Below, piece by piece: positions 34,837-44,534 of a stretch of 64,000 bases of DNA (position 1 is the first letter of the stretch; each line of letters starts with the position of its first letter). The DNA comes from Desulfobacterales bacterium (lineage in GTDB: Bacteria > Desulfobacterota > Desulfobacteria > Desulfobacterales > JAHEIW01): the NCBI GenBank assembly GCA_030066985.1, contig JASJAN010000032.1, forward strand, positions 1-64,000. Direction: 5' to 3'. The position numbers and the translations under genes were made by a program. The notes beneath the pieces are model-generated. The model was not told the origin of the DNA. It worked only from the letters and a program-made list of their open reading frames with translations, and ran no database searches.

Positions 34837-36672
34837 TCACATCCGATCAAGACCCAAGTCATTGAGTTTCTCCTCGGTTGGAAGGCCATCCTGGGACCAA
34901 CCCCGAATGCGGTAATAGTGTTCAAGCATTTCATCCAGATGGCAAACCACGCCCTTGGCAGGCCCATCGGGCATGGGTGTCTCGGTAAAGCGGGCCGGTA
35001 AGCTGTCCTGCCGGCGATCGAAGCCGGCGCGCATCAGGAACAACCGTTCGGCATTTAGAATACGGTCACCGATTTTTTCCAGCTCATCTAAAGCGTATTC
35101 TGCTCCGGTGGCGGCATTAACAAGGTCCAGAATGCCTTCGGGCCTAATTTCCAATGTCGGGTCACATAGGTAGCGGATACTGAAAAAAACGCACAAACCC
35201 GCAGCATCTATCAGCGCAAAAACATTTTGCCATTTAACCACAATCGGTGGTTTATCTTCCCAGCTCTGTCCATCAATTTTGATCGGAACGCCCAGGAGCT
35301 CGCAATAGGGCAGATCGCCTCGCATGTGTGAAGCCCCGATAGGAGAGGTGGCGTAATTTAACCCTAATCCCTGGGTGCCGCGCGGATCATAACCGGGTAG
35401 ATCAAGGCCCTTGGAAACCATGGCAAGCTCTGGATGTCCATAGCGCGTCGCCATCCGCAAGCTGCCCTCGGCCAGGATGTCTCCAAAACCCTCACGCATG
35501 CCGGTTTGCTGAGTTAATTTCACCAGGGCTTCGCCATCCCCCCACTCCAAGGGAAAGCCGATATCGCCTGCGCTGAGATGGCCCTTCTCATAAAGCTCCA
35601 TCGCACAGGCAATGGCCGAGCCCATACTGATTGTGTCCAAACCCAGCTCATTGCACAGGTAATTCGCCTTTGTGAGCGCCGCCAGGTCACCGACGCCGAC
35701 GTCAGACCCGAGTGAGTAGACGGTCTCATATTCAGGTCCCTCGCCTTCGCCTTGATAGGGACCGTCGGGAACCTTGGTTACCCGCCCGCAGGCAATTGGG
35801 CAGCTAAAGCATGGCTTTGCTTTGACCAGATATTTCTCGGTCAGGGCTTCACCGTAAATGGACTCCCATTCATCGAACTGCCCGGTCTGGAAATTGCGCG
35901 TGGGAAAGACGCCATGCGTCTGAGTGGCCACGACTGTAATGGCCGTGCCATGGGTGGTCAGCGGATAGGGCCCGGCCTTTTTGACTTCTTTAAATCGGTC
36001 GCGATATTTTTGGTTCATTTCCTTGAATCGTTCTTCACTGGCCAGTTTGATCTTTTGGGTTCCGCGAACGGCTACTCCCTTAAGTTTTTTGGCGCCCATG
36101 ACTGCACCAACACCGGCGCGTCCGGCCGCACGATCGCGGTCGTTCATGATGGACGCGAAAAGAACACCTTTTTCTCCAGCAGGCCCGATGACCGCAGTTT
36201 TGGCCTTGCCGTCGGTTTCAGCCCGCAGGGCATCGTCGGTCTCGTGCGTATTTTTGCCCCATAAATGCACGGCCGGTTTTAATTCCGCCTTGTCATCATT
36301 GATCCAGAGATAAACGGGTTCAGCTGCAGCGCCCTCAAAAATGATACCATCGAAACCGGCCTTTTTGAGTTCTGCAGGAAAGTTGCCGCCGGAATTGGAA
36401 CAGGTTATGGCGTTTGTCAAAGGAGACTTGGTGGTAACCATATAGCGTCCACCGGTCGGCGCTTTGGTACCCGTTAGAGGGCCGGTGGTCATGATCAATT
36501 TGTTTTCTTTTCCCAAAGCATCACAATTGGGATCCACTTCCTTGAGCATGTAATAGATGGCCAAACCCCTGCCGCCGATAAAATCCCTGGCGACTTTCGG
36601 ATCTGGTGCTTCTGCATTGATGTCACCGCTGCTTAGGTTAACCCTGAGAATTTTTCCCATCCACCCGTTCAT
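34837..36672 (-). CDS. Aldehyde:ferredoxin oxidoreductase family protein, copy 1
   Basis: Tungsto- or molybdopterin enzyme of 611 residues, the usual AOR size, that oxidises an aldehyde (or reduces an acid) with low-potential electrons. The N-terminal domain is typical (MGKILRVNLSSGDI, DFIGGRGLAIYYMLKEVDP, GPLTGTKAPTGGRYMVTTKSP). The [4Fe-4S] ligands are C288, C291 and C295 (KPCFSCPIACG), with a probable fourth Cys in AAGLCVFF near residue 495. AAGGAGG lies eight bases before the ATG. The class III aminotransferase gene upstream could make the aldehyde, and a MoaD-like gene follows directly. Confidence 0.95.
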   Translation of the reverse strand: MNGWMGKILRVNLSSGDINAEAPDPKVARDFIGGRGLAIYYMLKEVDPNCDALGKENKLIMTTGPLTGTKAPTGGRYMVTTKSPLTNAITCSNSGGNFPAELKKAGFDGIIFEGAAAEPVYLWINDDKAELKPAVHLWGKNTHETDDALRAETDGKAKTAVIGPAGEKGVLFASIMNDRDRAAGRAGVGAVMGAKKLKGVAVRGTQKIKLASEERFKEMNQKYRDRFKEVKKAGPYPLTTHGTAITVVATQTHGVFPTRNFQTGQFDEWESIYGEALTEKYLVKAKPCFSCPIACGRVTKVPDGPYQGEGEGPEYETVYSLGSDVGVGDLAALTKANYLCNELGLDTISMGSAIACAMELYEKGHLSAGDIGFPLEWGDGEALVKLTQQTGMREGFGDILAEGSLRMATRYGHPELAMVSKGLDLPGYDPRGTQGLGLNYATSPIGASHMRGDLPYCELLGVPIKIDGQSWEDKPPIVVKWQNVFALIDAAGLCVFFSIRYLCDPTLEIRPEGILDLVNAATGAEYALDELEKIGDRILNAERLFLMRAGFDRRQDSLPARFTETPMPDGPAKGVVCHLDEMLEHYYRIRGWSQDGLPTEEKLNDLGLDRM

Positions 36673-36717
36673 TGCATATCCTCCTTATTTTGCATTAAAA
36701 TTACTGAGACATCTTGA

Positions 36718-38043
36718 TTACTTGATGGTCTCTGCGATGCCCTGGGCAAGCGATTCCACTAAAAAGTCAATGTCTTTTTCGCTGATCGTAAAAGCCGGTG
36801 CTATGACGATGGCATCACCATCATTGCCGGCCAGGCCGAAGGCCTTGTATACGATGACGCCCTTTTGAAATACATTGTGCCAGATGCGCTCTGCCGTTTG
36901 CGTTTCACGCTTAAACGGTTGCAGCGTAGCTTTGTCTTCAACCAGCTCTAGCCCCCAGAACATTCCCAGACCGCGTACATCAGCAACATGATCGTGACCG
37001 CATAAAGCGTCCTTTAGTTTTTTACCAAGCACATTGCCGATTTGATCGGCGCGCTCGACCAAGTTTTCTTGTTCCAAAATATTTAGGGTGGCCAGGCCGA
37101 CGGCAGCAGCTACCGGGTGATGCGAATAGGTGCCACCGTGTACGAATCCGTCCGCCGATTGTAAGGCATCGAAATGCTCCGCTTGAACGCCAACTGCGGA
37201 TAGGGCAATCGCACCGCCACCGAGCCCTTTACCTAATGTGACGATGTCCGGGCAGATGTCGTAATGTTCGCTGGCAAACCAGCGACCGGTGCGACCCAAA
37301 CCGCACATGACTTCATCATGAATCAATAACACCTGATATGCATCACATATCTCGCGGATGATTTTCCAATACTCCGGGGGGGGCGCATATACGCCCAGTG
37401 TTGCGCCGCTGATCGTTTCGCCGATAAAAGCCGAAACGACATTGGATCCAATATTCTGGATGGTTTCATCCAGCGCCAGCGCACATCGCAGCTGGCAGCC
37501 GGGATAGTCCAGGCCATAAGAACAACGCATACAATACGGCGGCGGTATATGGACGACCTCGCTCAGAAGGGGTTCAAATGGCTCGCGGAAGGCGGTGCGC
37601 CCCATGGCAGATAGAGCGCCCAAACTCAATCCATGATATGATTTCCAGCGAGAAATAAGCCGGATTCTTTGAGGCCGCCCTTTTGCAAGATGTATCTGCC
37701 GGGCCATCTTGATAGACGCTTCAACCGCCTCGCCGCCACTCGAAAGAAAGTAAAAACGTTCGATTCCCGTCGGTGCGCGGCGTGCGAGCGCTGCCGCCAG
37801 ATCCTCAACCACCGGCGATACAAATGCGGTCGGATGGATGTAATCATGCTGCAGAACCTGCTGATGGAGAGCTTCAGCAATTTCACGGCGGCCGTGCCCC
37901 ACATTGGTTACAGCAGCACCGCCGCTGGCATTCAGATAGCGCTTTCCAGTGTCATCTTCGATCCACAGACCTTCTGCTTTGTGAACTTTTGGAAGTGTAC
38001 CTTCCGGGGCGCGTCCAAAGACATAGCTTTTTGATGAGCTCAT
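36718..38043 (-). CDS. Class III (omega) PLP aminotransferase
   Basis: Pyridoxal phosphate enzyme of 441 residues related to taurine, beta-alanine, gamma-aminobutyrate and diaminobutyrate transaminases. Visible are the N-terminal WIEDDTGKRYLNASGGAAVTNVGHG, the PLP phosphate segment YFLSSGGEAVEASIKMARQIH, the catalytic DEVMCGLGRTGRWFASEH (Asp contacting PLP N1) and LGKGLGGGAIALSAVG with the Schiff-base Lys. The start at 38043 has CAGGAG and AAAGGA upstream; TTG at 38064 lacks a site. It lies 45 bases before the AOR gene and probably delivers a semialdehyde to that enzyme. The amino donor or substrate is unknown. Confidence 0.93.
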   Translation of the reverse strand: MSSSKSYVFGRAPEGTLPKVHKAEGLWIEDDTGKRYLNASGGAAVTNVGHGRREIAEALHQQVLQHDYIHPTAFVSPVVEDLAAALARRAPTGIERFYFLSSGGEAVEASIKMARQIHLAKGRPQRIRLISRWKSYHGLSLGALSAMGRTAFREPFEPLLSEVVHIPPPYCMRCSYGLDYPGCQLRCALALDETIQNIGSNVVSAFIGETISGATLGVYAPPPEYWKIIREICDAYQVLLIHDEVMCGLGRTGRWFASEHYDICPDIVTLGKGLGGGAIALSAVGVQAEHFDALQSADGFVHGGTYSHHPVAAAVGLATLNILEQENLVERADQIGNVLGKKLKDALCGHDHVADVRGLGMFWGLELVEDKATLQPFKRETQTAERIWHNVFQKGVIVYKAFGLAGNDGDAIVIAPAFTISEKDIDFLVESLAQGIAETIK

Positions 38044-38182
38044 GTTTCCTTTGATCTCCTGCAAAATATTTTTTTTGACGAAATCGACAGGGTCTTATTG
38101 ATGAAAATCTTACCGAATTTGCTTTAATGCTTCTTACAGCAACCGAATGTGCTTTTTGACCTGCATATTATTTTCTGCATCT

Positions 38183-38995
38183 TTAAGCTTGATCTAAGGT
38201 TTTTTCAAATAAGCGACCAAACTGGGGTAGATGCTGATTTACGGCTGCAAGACGCAAGCAGTGCCAGCCCAGGGCCAGATTGCTCGAGAAAACCGGTTTG
38301 TCCAATTTTTCTTCAACAGTTTTAATAATGCCAAGCGCCCGCACATTGGTGCAGGAGATGAACACCGTATCAACATAATCGGGCCGACCCAGTTTTAGAA
38401 TCAGCGCCTCGATTGATTCAGGTGTAATGCGGCCCACATTGTCATCCAGAGGCTCATTCCATGACCCCATAATCGGGACCGCAAAACCGCTGTCCTGGAT
38501 AAATCCGCGCATACGTTGATTAATTTCATCCGTGTAGGGGGTGATAAGAGCGATGCTGCTGGACGATAGGGCCTGGAATGCAGCTATGGCGGCCTGCAGG
38601 GGCACCGTACAGGTGACTTCAGGGCGCACTTCATGAATTCGGGCATGCACATTTTCGATACCGATGAGCATTGAGCCAGAGGTACATCCATAGGCAATCA
38701 CGTCCAGGGGCAGCCCGGGTATCAGGAGGCGAGTGGCTTTCGGGATCTCGTTCTCCATATCCTTGAGGGTCTGCGGGGTGATTGTTGGTGAGCAGTACAG
38801 TCGATTTCCATACAATGATACACCCGGAAGATCGAGCATCTGACGCATTTCATATTCGATCGTTTGGTCACTCGACAACACGATCAACCCAATACGGGCG
38901 CGTTCTCCCAGGCCGCTATCCATTTCATAGGGAATGTTTTGTTCATTGATTACCAGGTCGTTCCCCTTGGGCTTGCCGGACCTATCATTTTGCAT
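38183..38995 (-). CDS. Maleate isomerase/arylmalonate decarboxylase-like (EutA-like) protein
   Basis: Protein of 270 residues in the Asp/Glu racemase superfamily, closest by features to maleate cis-trans isomerase and the ectoine-utilisation protein EutA. The two Cys motifs are YGCTSGSMLIG (about residue 103) and FISCTNVRALG (about 218), with ARIGLIVLSSDQTIEYEMRQML at the N-terminus. AAAGGAGA lies before the ATG. It begins the minus-strand group that continues to the aminotransferase, AOR and MoaD-like genes. Ectoine breakdown uses such an enzyme beside an aminotransferase and an aldehyde dehydrogenase, which is a suggestive parallel but not proof. Confidence 0.85.
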   Translation of the reverse strand: MQNDRSGKPKGNDLVINEQNIPYEMDSGLGERARIGLIVLSSDQTIEYEMRQMLDLPGVSLYGNRLYCSPTITPQTLKDMENEIPKATRLLIPGLPLDVIAYGCTSGSMLIGIENVHARIHEVRPEVTCTVPLQAAIAAFQALSSSSIALITPYTDEINQRMRGFIQDSGFAVPIMGSWNEPLDDNVGRITPESIEALILKLGRPDYVDTVFISCTNVRALGIIKTVEEKLDKPVFSSNLALGWHCLRLAAVNQHLPQFGRLFEKTLDQA

Positions 38996-39610
38996 GATTT
39001 TCTCCTTTATTGGCCTTGCTACAGGTTTGGGCGATCCTTATCAGAAAACAGGCCACTAAAAATTGCAGCTCGCTCGAATCTCTCTTTTATCTCCGCCATA
39101 AAGGGTTTGAATCCGATAGACTTTTTTCCGGGTATCTGTTAAAGCTTCTATGGTCCATCTTGACCCGCCGTATCATAGCTGCAGGGTTTGTATTGATTGA
39201 AACCATATTAACCCATTTATGAATCAATTCTATATTAATGATATTGAATGTTTTCTGATTTTATGGTTTGACAAATGAACCATACCGGTACTTTTGCTGC
39301 CCGCTCATATATACTCTGTTAAATCAACACGGTGGCGGATACCGAGACCGTTGTCAAGATTTATTTGCGGCTAATAATGCTGTGATATTGATTCATTCCC
39401 GTTATGACCGTAAAAATTGAAATCAATAGTGCTCTCTTACCCTTCAGGCACTTTTATGGCTGCATATGGTTTCACGACCCCTATAAATAAACTTGTTTAC
39501 TGTTCGATGCTTGCTTGCCAATGGAGGGCTCATTCTGAGAAAAAAGTTCTGCTAAACAAAAATGTAGACAACCATCGAGGTTAACAAGAACTTCACAAGG
39601 AGGTAAAGAG
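38996..39610. promoter_or_regulatory. Divergent control region, with operator-like palindrome 39262-39284
   Basis: This 615-base gap separates the EutA-like gene (minus) from the dimethylglycine dehydrogenase-type gene (plus) and has no supported reading frame. TATGGTT (39262-39268) and AACCATA (39278-39284) form a 7-9-7 palindrome; a TTGACA hexamer overlaps its left arm at 39268-39273 but no matching -10 box is seen. This is a candidate operator only. AAGGAGG for the plus-strand gene is at the right end. Confidence 0.3.
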
Positions 39611-42031
39611 ATGAAAAACCACGCGCGCGTCGTCGTCATTGGGGGAGGCATTGCCGGCTGCAGCACCTTATACCACCTGACAAAACTGGGATGGTCCGAT
39701 GTGATACTGGTTGAAAAAAATGAACTGACATCGGGATCTACATGGATGGCTGCGGGCAATGTGCCACATTATCACCGCTCTTTCAATTCAACTAAAATTA
39801 ACGATTACGCGGTACGGCTCTATCAAACGCTGGAAGAGGAGACCGGGCAGCCGGTTGACTGGCATACCACCGGCAGTTTGCGCATCGCTCTCCGTGAAGA
39901 TCGTTTTTCGGAATACAAACATGTGGCCGGAAAAGATAAAATGCTGGGTATCGAATCGGCGCTGGTCGGCCCCGAAGAGATGAAAAAAATCTATCCACTC
40001 ATCCAGACGAGCGGTATTGTCGGCGGTCTATTTCACCCTAATGACGGCCACGTGGATCCGGCCAGTGTCACCCATGCACTGGCGAAAGGCGCGCGCCAGC
40101 GGGGCGCTGAAATATATACATTCAATCCGGTCATGGATATATCTCAGACACCCTCCGGGGAATGGGTGGTTCATACGGAAAAAGGCGACATCACCTGCGA
40201 GATCATCGTCAATGCAGCCGGTTTGTGGACACCCATCATAGGTGCCATGGTCGGGCTTTACCTGCCTGTGATTGCAATGGAGCATCAACATATTCTGTTT
40301 GACGACGTTCCGGAGCTGGTTGAATCCGGCAGGCAGCTGCCCCTGCTCCGTGACCCCGATACGTCCTACTATATGCGCCAGGAGGCAATGGGGCTTCTGA
40401 TCGGACCCTATGAAGAGGAACCCAAATCATGGTATCCGGATGGTGTGCCCATGGATTATGCTTCCCAAGCTCTGACACCGGATCTCGATCGGATCGCATC
40501 GATTATAAAGGGGGCCATAGAACGTGTGCCAGCCATGAGCGACTGCGGCGTCAAAGAGGAGGTCAATGGGCCCATCACCTACACTCCGGATGGCGGACCT
40601 TTGCTGGGACCCGCCTTTGGGGTGCGGAACTTTTATCTCAATTGCGGGCATTGCTTCGGCATCACCCAGTGCGCCGCCTATGGTCTGCACACGGCTGAAT
40701 GGGTTATCGAGGGTGAACCCAGCATAGATCTTTCCGCAGCTGATGGGCGCCGCTACGGAGATTATGCCAACCGGTACTGGGCCCATGAAAAAATAATGGA
40801 ATCCTACCGGATGATGTACGCCATTGAGTATCCGGATGAAATCCGGTTTGCCGCCAGAAAGGCCAAAACCACACCGGTGTACGACACTTTAAAAGACAAA
40901 GGTGCCTGTTTCAGCCAGACTTATGGATGGGAACGGCCGGCCTGGTTTGCCCCCGAAGGTATGGACCCGGTCGATGAAAACAGTTTCAAACGAACCAATT
41001 GGCATGATCCTGTGGGCAAGGAGTGCGGAGTGGTACGGGAGCAGGTGGGTGTCCTCGATCTGAGTGGTTTTGCCAAATTCGAGGTATCCGGCCCCGGCGC
41101 GGAATCTTTCCTGAATTACATCTGCGCCAACAAGGTTCCCGTTAAAACCGGAAAGATTGCGGTTTCCTGCATGCTCAATAAAAAGGGCTTTACAAAATGC
41201 GATGTCACGGTCACAAAAATAGCCGAAGAAAGGTTTTTTGTCGTTGCCGCCGCTGCAGCCGAACGGCATGACCTTGACTGGATGATGGGGCTCATGCCAA
41301 CAGACGGCAGTGTGACCATCGAGAATATGACATATCGATACGGAACACTTGTTATCGCCGGTCCTAACTCAAGAGAGGTATTGTCGCAACTCACCGATGC
41401 GGATTTAAGCACCAAGTCGTTCCCTTTTGCCACCATGCAGAAGATCTTTATAAACTTCTCTCCAGTGATGGCGATGCGAATCGGATTTACCGGAGAGCTA
41501 GGCTGGGAGCTTTACCATCCCGTTGAACATCAGCGCGAAATATATGATGCCCTGATGCGGGCCGGAGAGGCACACGGCATCGCGGATTTTGGTCTGAGGT
41601 CCATGATGTCTCTTCGACTTGAAAAAGGGTATTGCACCCTTGGAGGAGAGTTGAGTTCAGAACGCACCCCTTTGGAAGCCGGTCTGGAACGATTTGTCAA
41701 TTTTGATAAGGGTAACTTCCTGGGAAGGCAGGCGTTAATTGAGCAAAAAGATAAAGGTATTGCCGAACAGCTGGTGTTGATGACCGTAGATGCTGACGAT
41801 GCGGATGCCATTGGAGATGAGCCGGTTTTTCACGAAAACGAAATTGTCGGCAGGATCACATCGGGCGGTTACGGGCATACGGTGCAAAAAAGTCTGGCGA
41901 TGGCCTATGTGAAATCAAATCTTTCCAAGCCCGGAACCAGATTTGAGGTATTGATCCTTGGTGAGCGGTATTCGGCCGAAGTGGTTCAGAAGCCGTATTA
42001 CGATCCTGAAAACGAGCGCCTGAAAGGCTAA
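39611..42031 (+). CDS. Dimethylglycine/sarcosine dehydrogenase-type FAD-GcvT fusion
   Basis: Two-part flavoprotein of 806 residues. The FAD/DAO half (about 1-400) begins VVVIGGGIAGCSTLYHLTKLG and has the NELTSGSTWMAAGNVPHYH segment in which a conserved His can carry covalent FAD. The GcvT half (about 420-800, KECGVVREQVGVLDLSGFAKFEV onward) binds tetrahydrofolate. The enzyme should demethylate dimethylglycine or sarcosine and capture the one-carbon unit as methylene-THF. AAGGAGG precedes the ATG. The glycine it could produce fits the Tdh/Kbl pair downstream. Related fusions use other N-methyl compounds, so the substrate is inferred. Confidence 0.92.
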   Translation: MKNHARVVVIGGGIAGCSTLYHLTKLGWSDVILVEKNELTSGSTWMAAGNVPHYHRSFNSTKINDYAVRLYQTLEEETGQPVDWHTTGSLRIALREDRFSEYKHVAGKDKMLGIESALVGPEEMKKIYPLIQTSGIVGGLFHPNDGHVDPASVTHALAKGARQRGAEIYTFNPVMDISQTPSGEWVVHTEKGDITCEIIVNAAGLWTPIIGAMVGLYLPVIAMEHQHILFDDVPELVESGRQLPLLRDPDTSYYMRQEAMGLLIGPYEEEPKSWYPDGVPMDYASQALTPDLDRIASIIKGAIERVPAMSDCGVKEEVNGPITYTPDGGPLLGPAFGVRNFYLNCGHCFGITQCAAYGLHTAEWVIEGEPSIDLSAADGRRYGDYANRYWAHEKIMESYRMMYAIEYPDEIRFAARKAKTTPVYDTLKDKGACFSQTYGWERPAWFAPEGMDPVDENSFKRTNWHDPVGKECGVVREQVGVLDLSGFAKFEVSGPGAESFLNYICANKVPVKTGKIAVSCMLNKKGFTKCDVTVTKIAEERFFVVAAAAAERHDLDWMMGLMPTDGSVTIENMTYRYGTLVIAGPNSREVLSQLTDADLSTKSFPFATMQKIFINFSPVMAMRIGFTGELGWELYHPVEHQREIYDALMRAGEAHGIADFGLRSMMSLRLEKGYCTLGGELSSERTPLEAGLERFVNFDKGNFLGRQALIEQKDKGIAEQLVLMTVDADDADAIGDEPVFHENEIVGRITSGGYGHTVQKSLAMAYVKSNLSKPGTRFEVLILGERYSAEVVQKPYYDPENERLKG

Positions 42032-42090
42032 GTCTCGGCTCGTTGCTCGCGCCTCCGCCGGGAAACTACATTTTGGGGGATAGCTTGGCT

Positions 42091-43278
42091 TTAGATGACC
42101 CCTAATTGTTGCCCTATTTTAGTGAACGCTGCGATGGCCGTATCCAATTCGGCGGTGGTCAGGGCGGCGGAAATCTGAACCCGGATGCGGGCCTTGCCTT
42201 TGGGCACCACCGGATACGAAAAAGCGATTACGTAAACACCTTCAGCCAGCATGGCATCGGCCATTTGCACCGCCACTTTGGCATCCCCCAGCATAATCGG
42301 TACGATCGGATGACCTCCCGGGTTAATCTTGAACCCGGCTTTGGTCATCCCCTCTCGAAAATAGGTGGTGTTACGCTCCAGCCGATCGCGCAGTTCCGTT
42401 GAAGCGCTCAGCGTTTCCAGGGCTTTAAAGACCGCGGCGGCCACGCCGGGGGCCAGGGTATTGGAAAAAAGATAGGGCCGCGAGCGCTGCCGCAGCATAT
42501 CGATAATTTCTTGGCGTCCGGAAGTAAATCCTCCCGAGGCCCCGCCTAGCGCCTTGCCGAATGTCGAGGTGATGATATCCACCCGCTCCATGACGCCGTG
42601 GTATTCGGGGGTGCCGCGGCCGGTCTTGCCGATAAAACCGGTCGAGTGCGAATCGTCCACCATCACCAGCGCGTCGTAACGGTCAGCCAGATCGCAGACC
42701 CCTTTCAAATCCGCAACGATGCCATCCATTGAAAAGGACCCGTCGGTGGCAATTAAACGAAAACGGGCATCCTGTGCTTCTTTGAGCTTGGCCTCCAGAT
42801 CGGTCATATCGTTGTTTTTATAACGGTAGCGGGCGGCTTTACACAACCGGATGCCGTCGATAATGCTGGCATGATTGAGCTCATCGGAAATAACCGCGTC
42901 CTCGGGGCCCAGCAGGGTTTCAAAAAGACCGGCATTGGCATCAAAACACGAAGAATACAGGATCGTGTCATCGGTGCCCAGAAATTCAGATACTTTTTGC
43001 TCCAGCTGTTTGTGCAGTTGCTGGGTGCCGCAGATAAAACGCACTGAGGACAAACCATAGCCCCACTGCTCTAAGCCTGCTTTGGAAGCATCCACAAGTT
43101 CCTGGGTGCCCGATAAGCCCAGATAATTATTAGCACACAGGTTGATCACCTGCCGGCCATCAGCCAGCTGCACGTTGGCGCCCTGACGCCCGGCAATGAC
43201 GCGTTCGTCTTTGTACAGGCCGCTGTCACGAATCTGCGCCAGCTCGTTGATCAAATGCTCCTTCATATTCCCATACAT
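42091..43278 (-). CDS. kbl: Glycine C-acetyltransferase (2-amino-3-ketobutyrate CoA ligase)
   Basis: PLP enzyme of 395 residues, full length, that converts 2-amino-3-ketobutyrate and CoA to glycine and acetyl-CoA. Typical motifs: [56 protein letters not shown], and the PLP lysine in [14 protein letters not shown] (about residue 243). AAGGAGAGG precedes the ATG. The threonine dehydrogenase gene lies 198 bases upstream on the same strand, so this is the classical Tdh-Kbl threonine catabolic pair. It is convergent with the dimethylglycine dehydrogenase-type gene. Confidence 0.97.
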   Translation of the reverse strand: MYGNMKEHLINELAQIRDSGLYKDERVIAGRQGANVQLADGRQVINLCANNYLGLSGTQELVDASKAGLEQWGYGLSSVRFICGTQQLHKQLEQKVSEFLGTDDTILYSSCFDANAGLFETLLGPEDAVISDELNHASIIDGIRLCKAARYRYKNNDMTDLEAKLKEAQDARFRLIATDGSFSMDGIVADLKGVCDLADRYDALVMVDDSHSTGFIGKTGRGTPEYHGVMERVDIITSTFGKALGGASGGFTSGRQEIIDMLRQRSRPYLFSNTLAPGVAAAVFKALETLSASTELRDRLERNTTYFREGMTKAGFKINPGGHPIVPIMLGDAKVAVQMADAMLAEGVYVIAFSYPVVPKGKARIRVQISAALTTAELDTAIAAFTKIGQQLGVI

Positions 43279-43380
43279 ACTGCCTCTCCTTATATATTAT
43301 TAAGGATTTAAACCGTTCACCATTTCATATTTGCTTCAAGGGTTGAGTAAGCAAGTGCCTAAAATGCCTAAAGTGAGCTA

Positions 43381-43456
43381 AAGTGACTAAAGTTAAGGAA
43401 TTCTATCCGTTTTAATAAAATGATGGAGTGCAGCGACACCATAACTTTAGTCACTT
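43381..43456. repeat. Inverted repeat between tdh and kbl
   Basis: AAGTGACTAAAGTT (43381-43394) is perfectly complementary to AACTTTAGTCACTT (43443-43456). Degenerate units (AAAGTGAGCTAAAGTGA, and TACTTTAGTTCACTCTAGTCAC to the right) flank both arms. It could form a hairpin in the mRNA linking tdh to kbl. Confidence 0.8.
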
Positions 43457-43476
43457 CCTACTTTAGTTCACTCTAG

Positions 43477-44523
43477 TCACTCTTCATTTGACCAATTTAA
43501 GATCACCTTACCCGACTTGCCCGAACGCATCACCTTAAAGGCTTTTTCATATTCGGTATAATCAAAGCGGTGGGTGATCACCTGGCTGATATCCAGGCCC
43601 GTTTGGATCATGGCGGTCATTTTATACCAGGTTTCATACATCTCGCGGCCGTAAATCCCTTTAAGGGTCAGACCGTTGAAAATGATCAGGTCCCAGTCAA
43701 TGAGAGTATCCGCAGGCAAAAGCCCCAGTATGGCAACCTTGGCGCCGTGGCACATATTGGCCAACATCGACCGCAGCGCATCCGGATTGCCCGACATCTC
43801 CATACCGACATCAAAGCCCTCCTTCATTCCCAGTTTCTGCTGGGCATCTTCAATCGTTTGTTTGCGCACATCCAGTGCCAGGGTGGCGCCCATTTGTTTG
43901 GCCAGTTTCAACCGGTAGGGAATCACATCGGTCACCACCACATAGCGGGCGCCGGCATGTTTGGCAATAGCAGCTGCCATGCAGCCGATGGGGCCGGCAC
44001 CGGTAATGAGAACATCTTCCCCGAGCACATCAAAAGAAAGCGCGGTGTGAGTGGCATTGCCCAGCGGATCAAAACAGGTGAGGATGTCGGTTGGAATGAC
44101 AGTGTCGCAATACCAGAGATTGGTGACCGGGATGCTTAAATATTCGGCATAGGCGCCGGGGCGGTTGACCCCGACACCGCTGGTGCGCATGCACAAATGG
44201 CGTCGGCCCGCCAGACAGTTGCGGCATCGACCGCAAACCAGATGCCCCTCACCGGAAACCAGATCACCAGGCTTAAAATCATGAACGTTGTCACCGACCT
44301 CAGCCACCCAACCCACAAATTCATGGCCCACCGGCATGGGCACCGGAATGGTCTTTTGGGCCCATTCGTTCCAGTTATAAATGTGCACATCCGTGCCGCA
44401 GATCGCGGTTTTGTGGATCTTTACGAGCACATCGTTGATGCCGATCTCCGGAACGGGCACTTTTTCCAGCCAGAGCCCCGGTTCGGACTTTGACTTTACC
44501 AGAGCGTCCATTTGGGCAGCCAT
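43477..44523 (-). CDS. tdh: L-threonine 3-dehydrogenase
   Basis: Zinc-dependent medium-chain dehydrogenase of 348 residues that oxidises L-threonine to 2-amino-3-ketobutyrate with NAD. Catalytic zinc ligands C42 ([10 protein letters not shown]) and H67-E68 (GHEFVG) are present, as are structural zinc ligands C97, C100, C103 and C111 ([15 protein letters not shown]). The nucleotide fold includes [32 protein letters not shown] lies before the ATG. It is upstream of kbl. The CGTDVHIY motif and overall order are diagnostic for Tdh rather than generic alcohol dehydrogenase. Confidence 0.97.
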   Translation of the reverse strand: MAAQMDALVKSKSEPGLWLEKVPVPEIGINDVLVKIHKTAICGTDVHIYNWNEWAQKTIPVPMPVGHEFVGWVAEVGDNVHDFKPGDLVSGEGHLVCGRCRNCLAGRRHLCMRTSGVGVNRPGAYAEYLSIPVTNLWYCDTVIPTDILTCFDPLGNATHTALSFDVLGEDVLITGAGPIGCMAAAIAKHAGARYVVVTDVIPYRLKLAKQMGATLALDVRKQTIEDAQQKLGMKEGFDVGMEMSGNPDALRSMLANMCHGAKVAILGLLPADTLIDWDLIIFNGLTLKGIYGREMYETWYKMTAMIQTGLDISQVITHRFDYTEYEKAFKVMRSGKSGKVILNWSNEE

Positions 44524-44534
44524 ATTTACCTCCG

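Noticed and set aside
39285-39300. Sigma-54-type -24/-12 promoter (CGGTAC..CTGC) upstream of the FAD-GcvT gene
   Set aside because: The GG-N10-GC spacing is met, but the -24 and -12 boxes match the consensus poorly, and it is over 300 bases from the gene.
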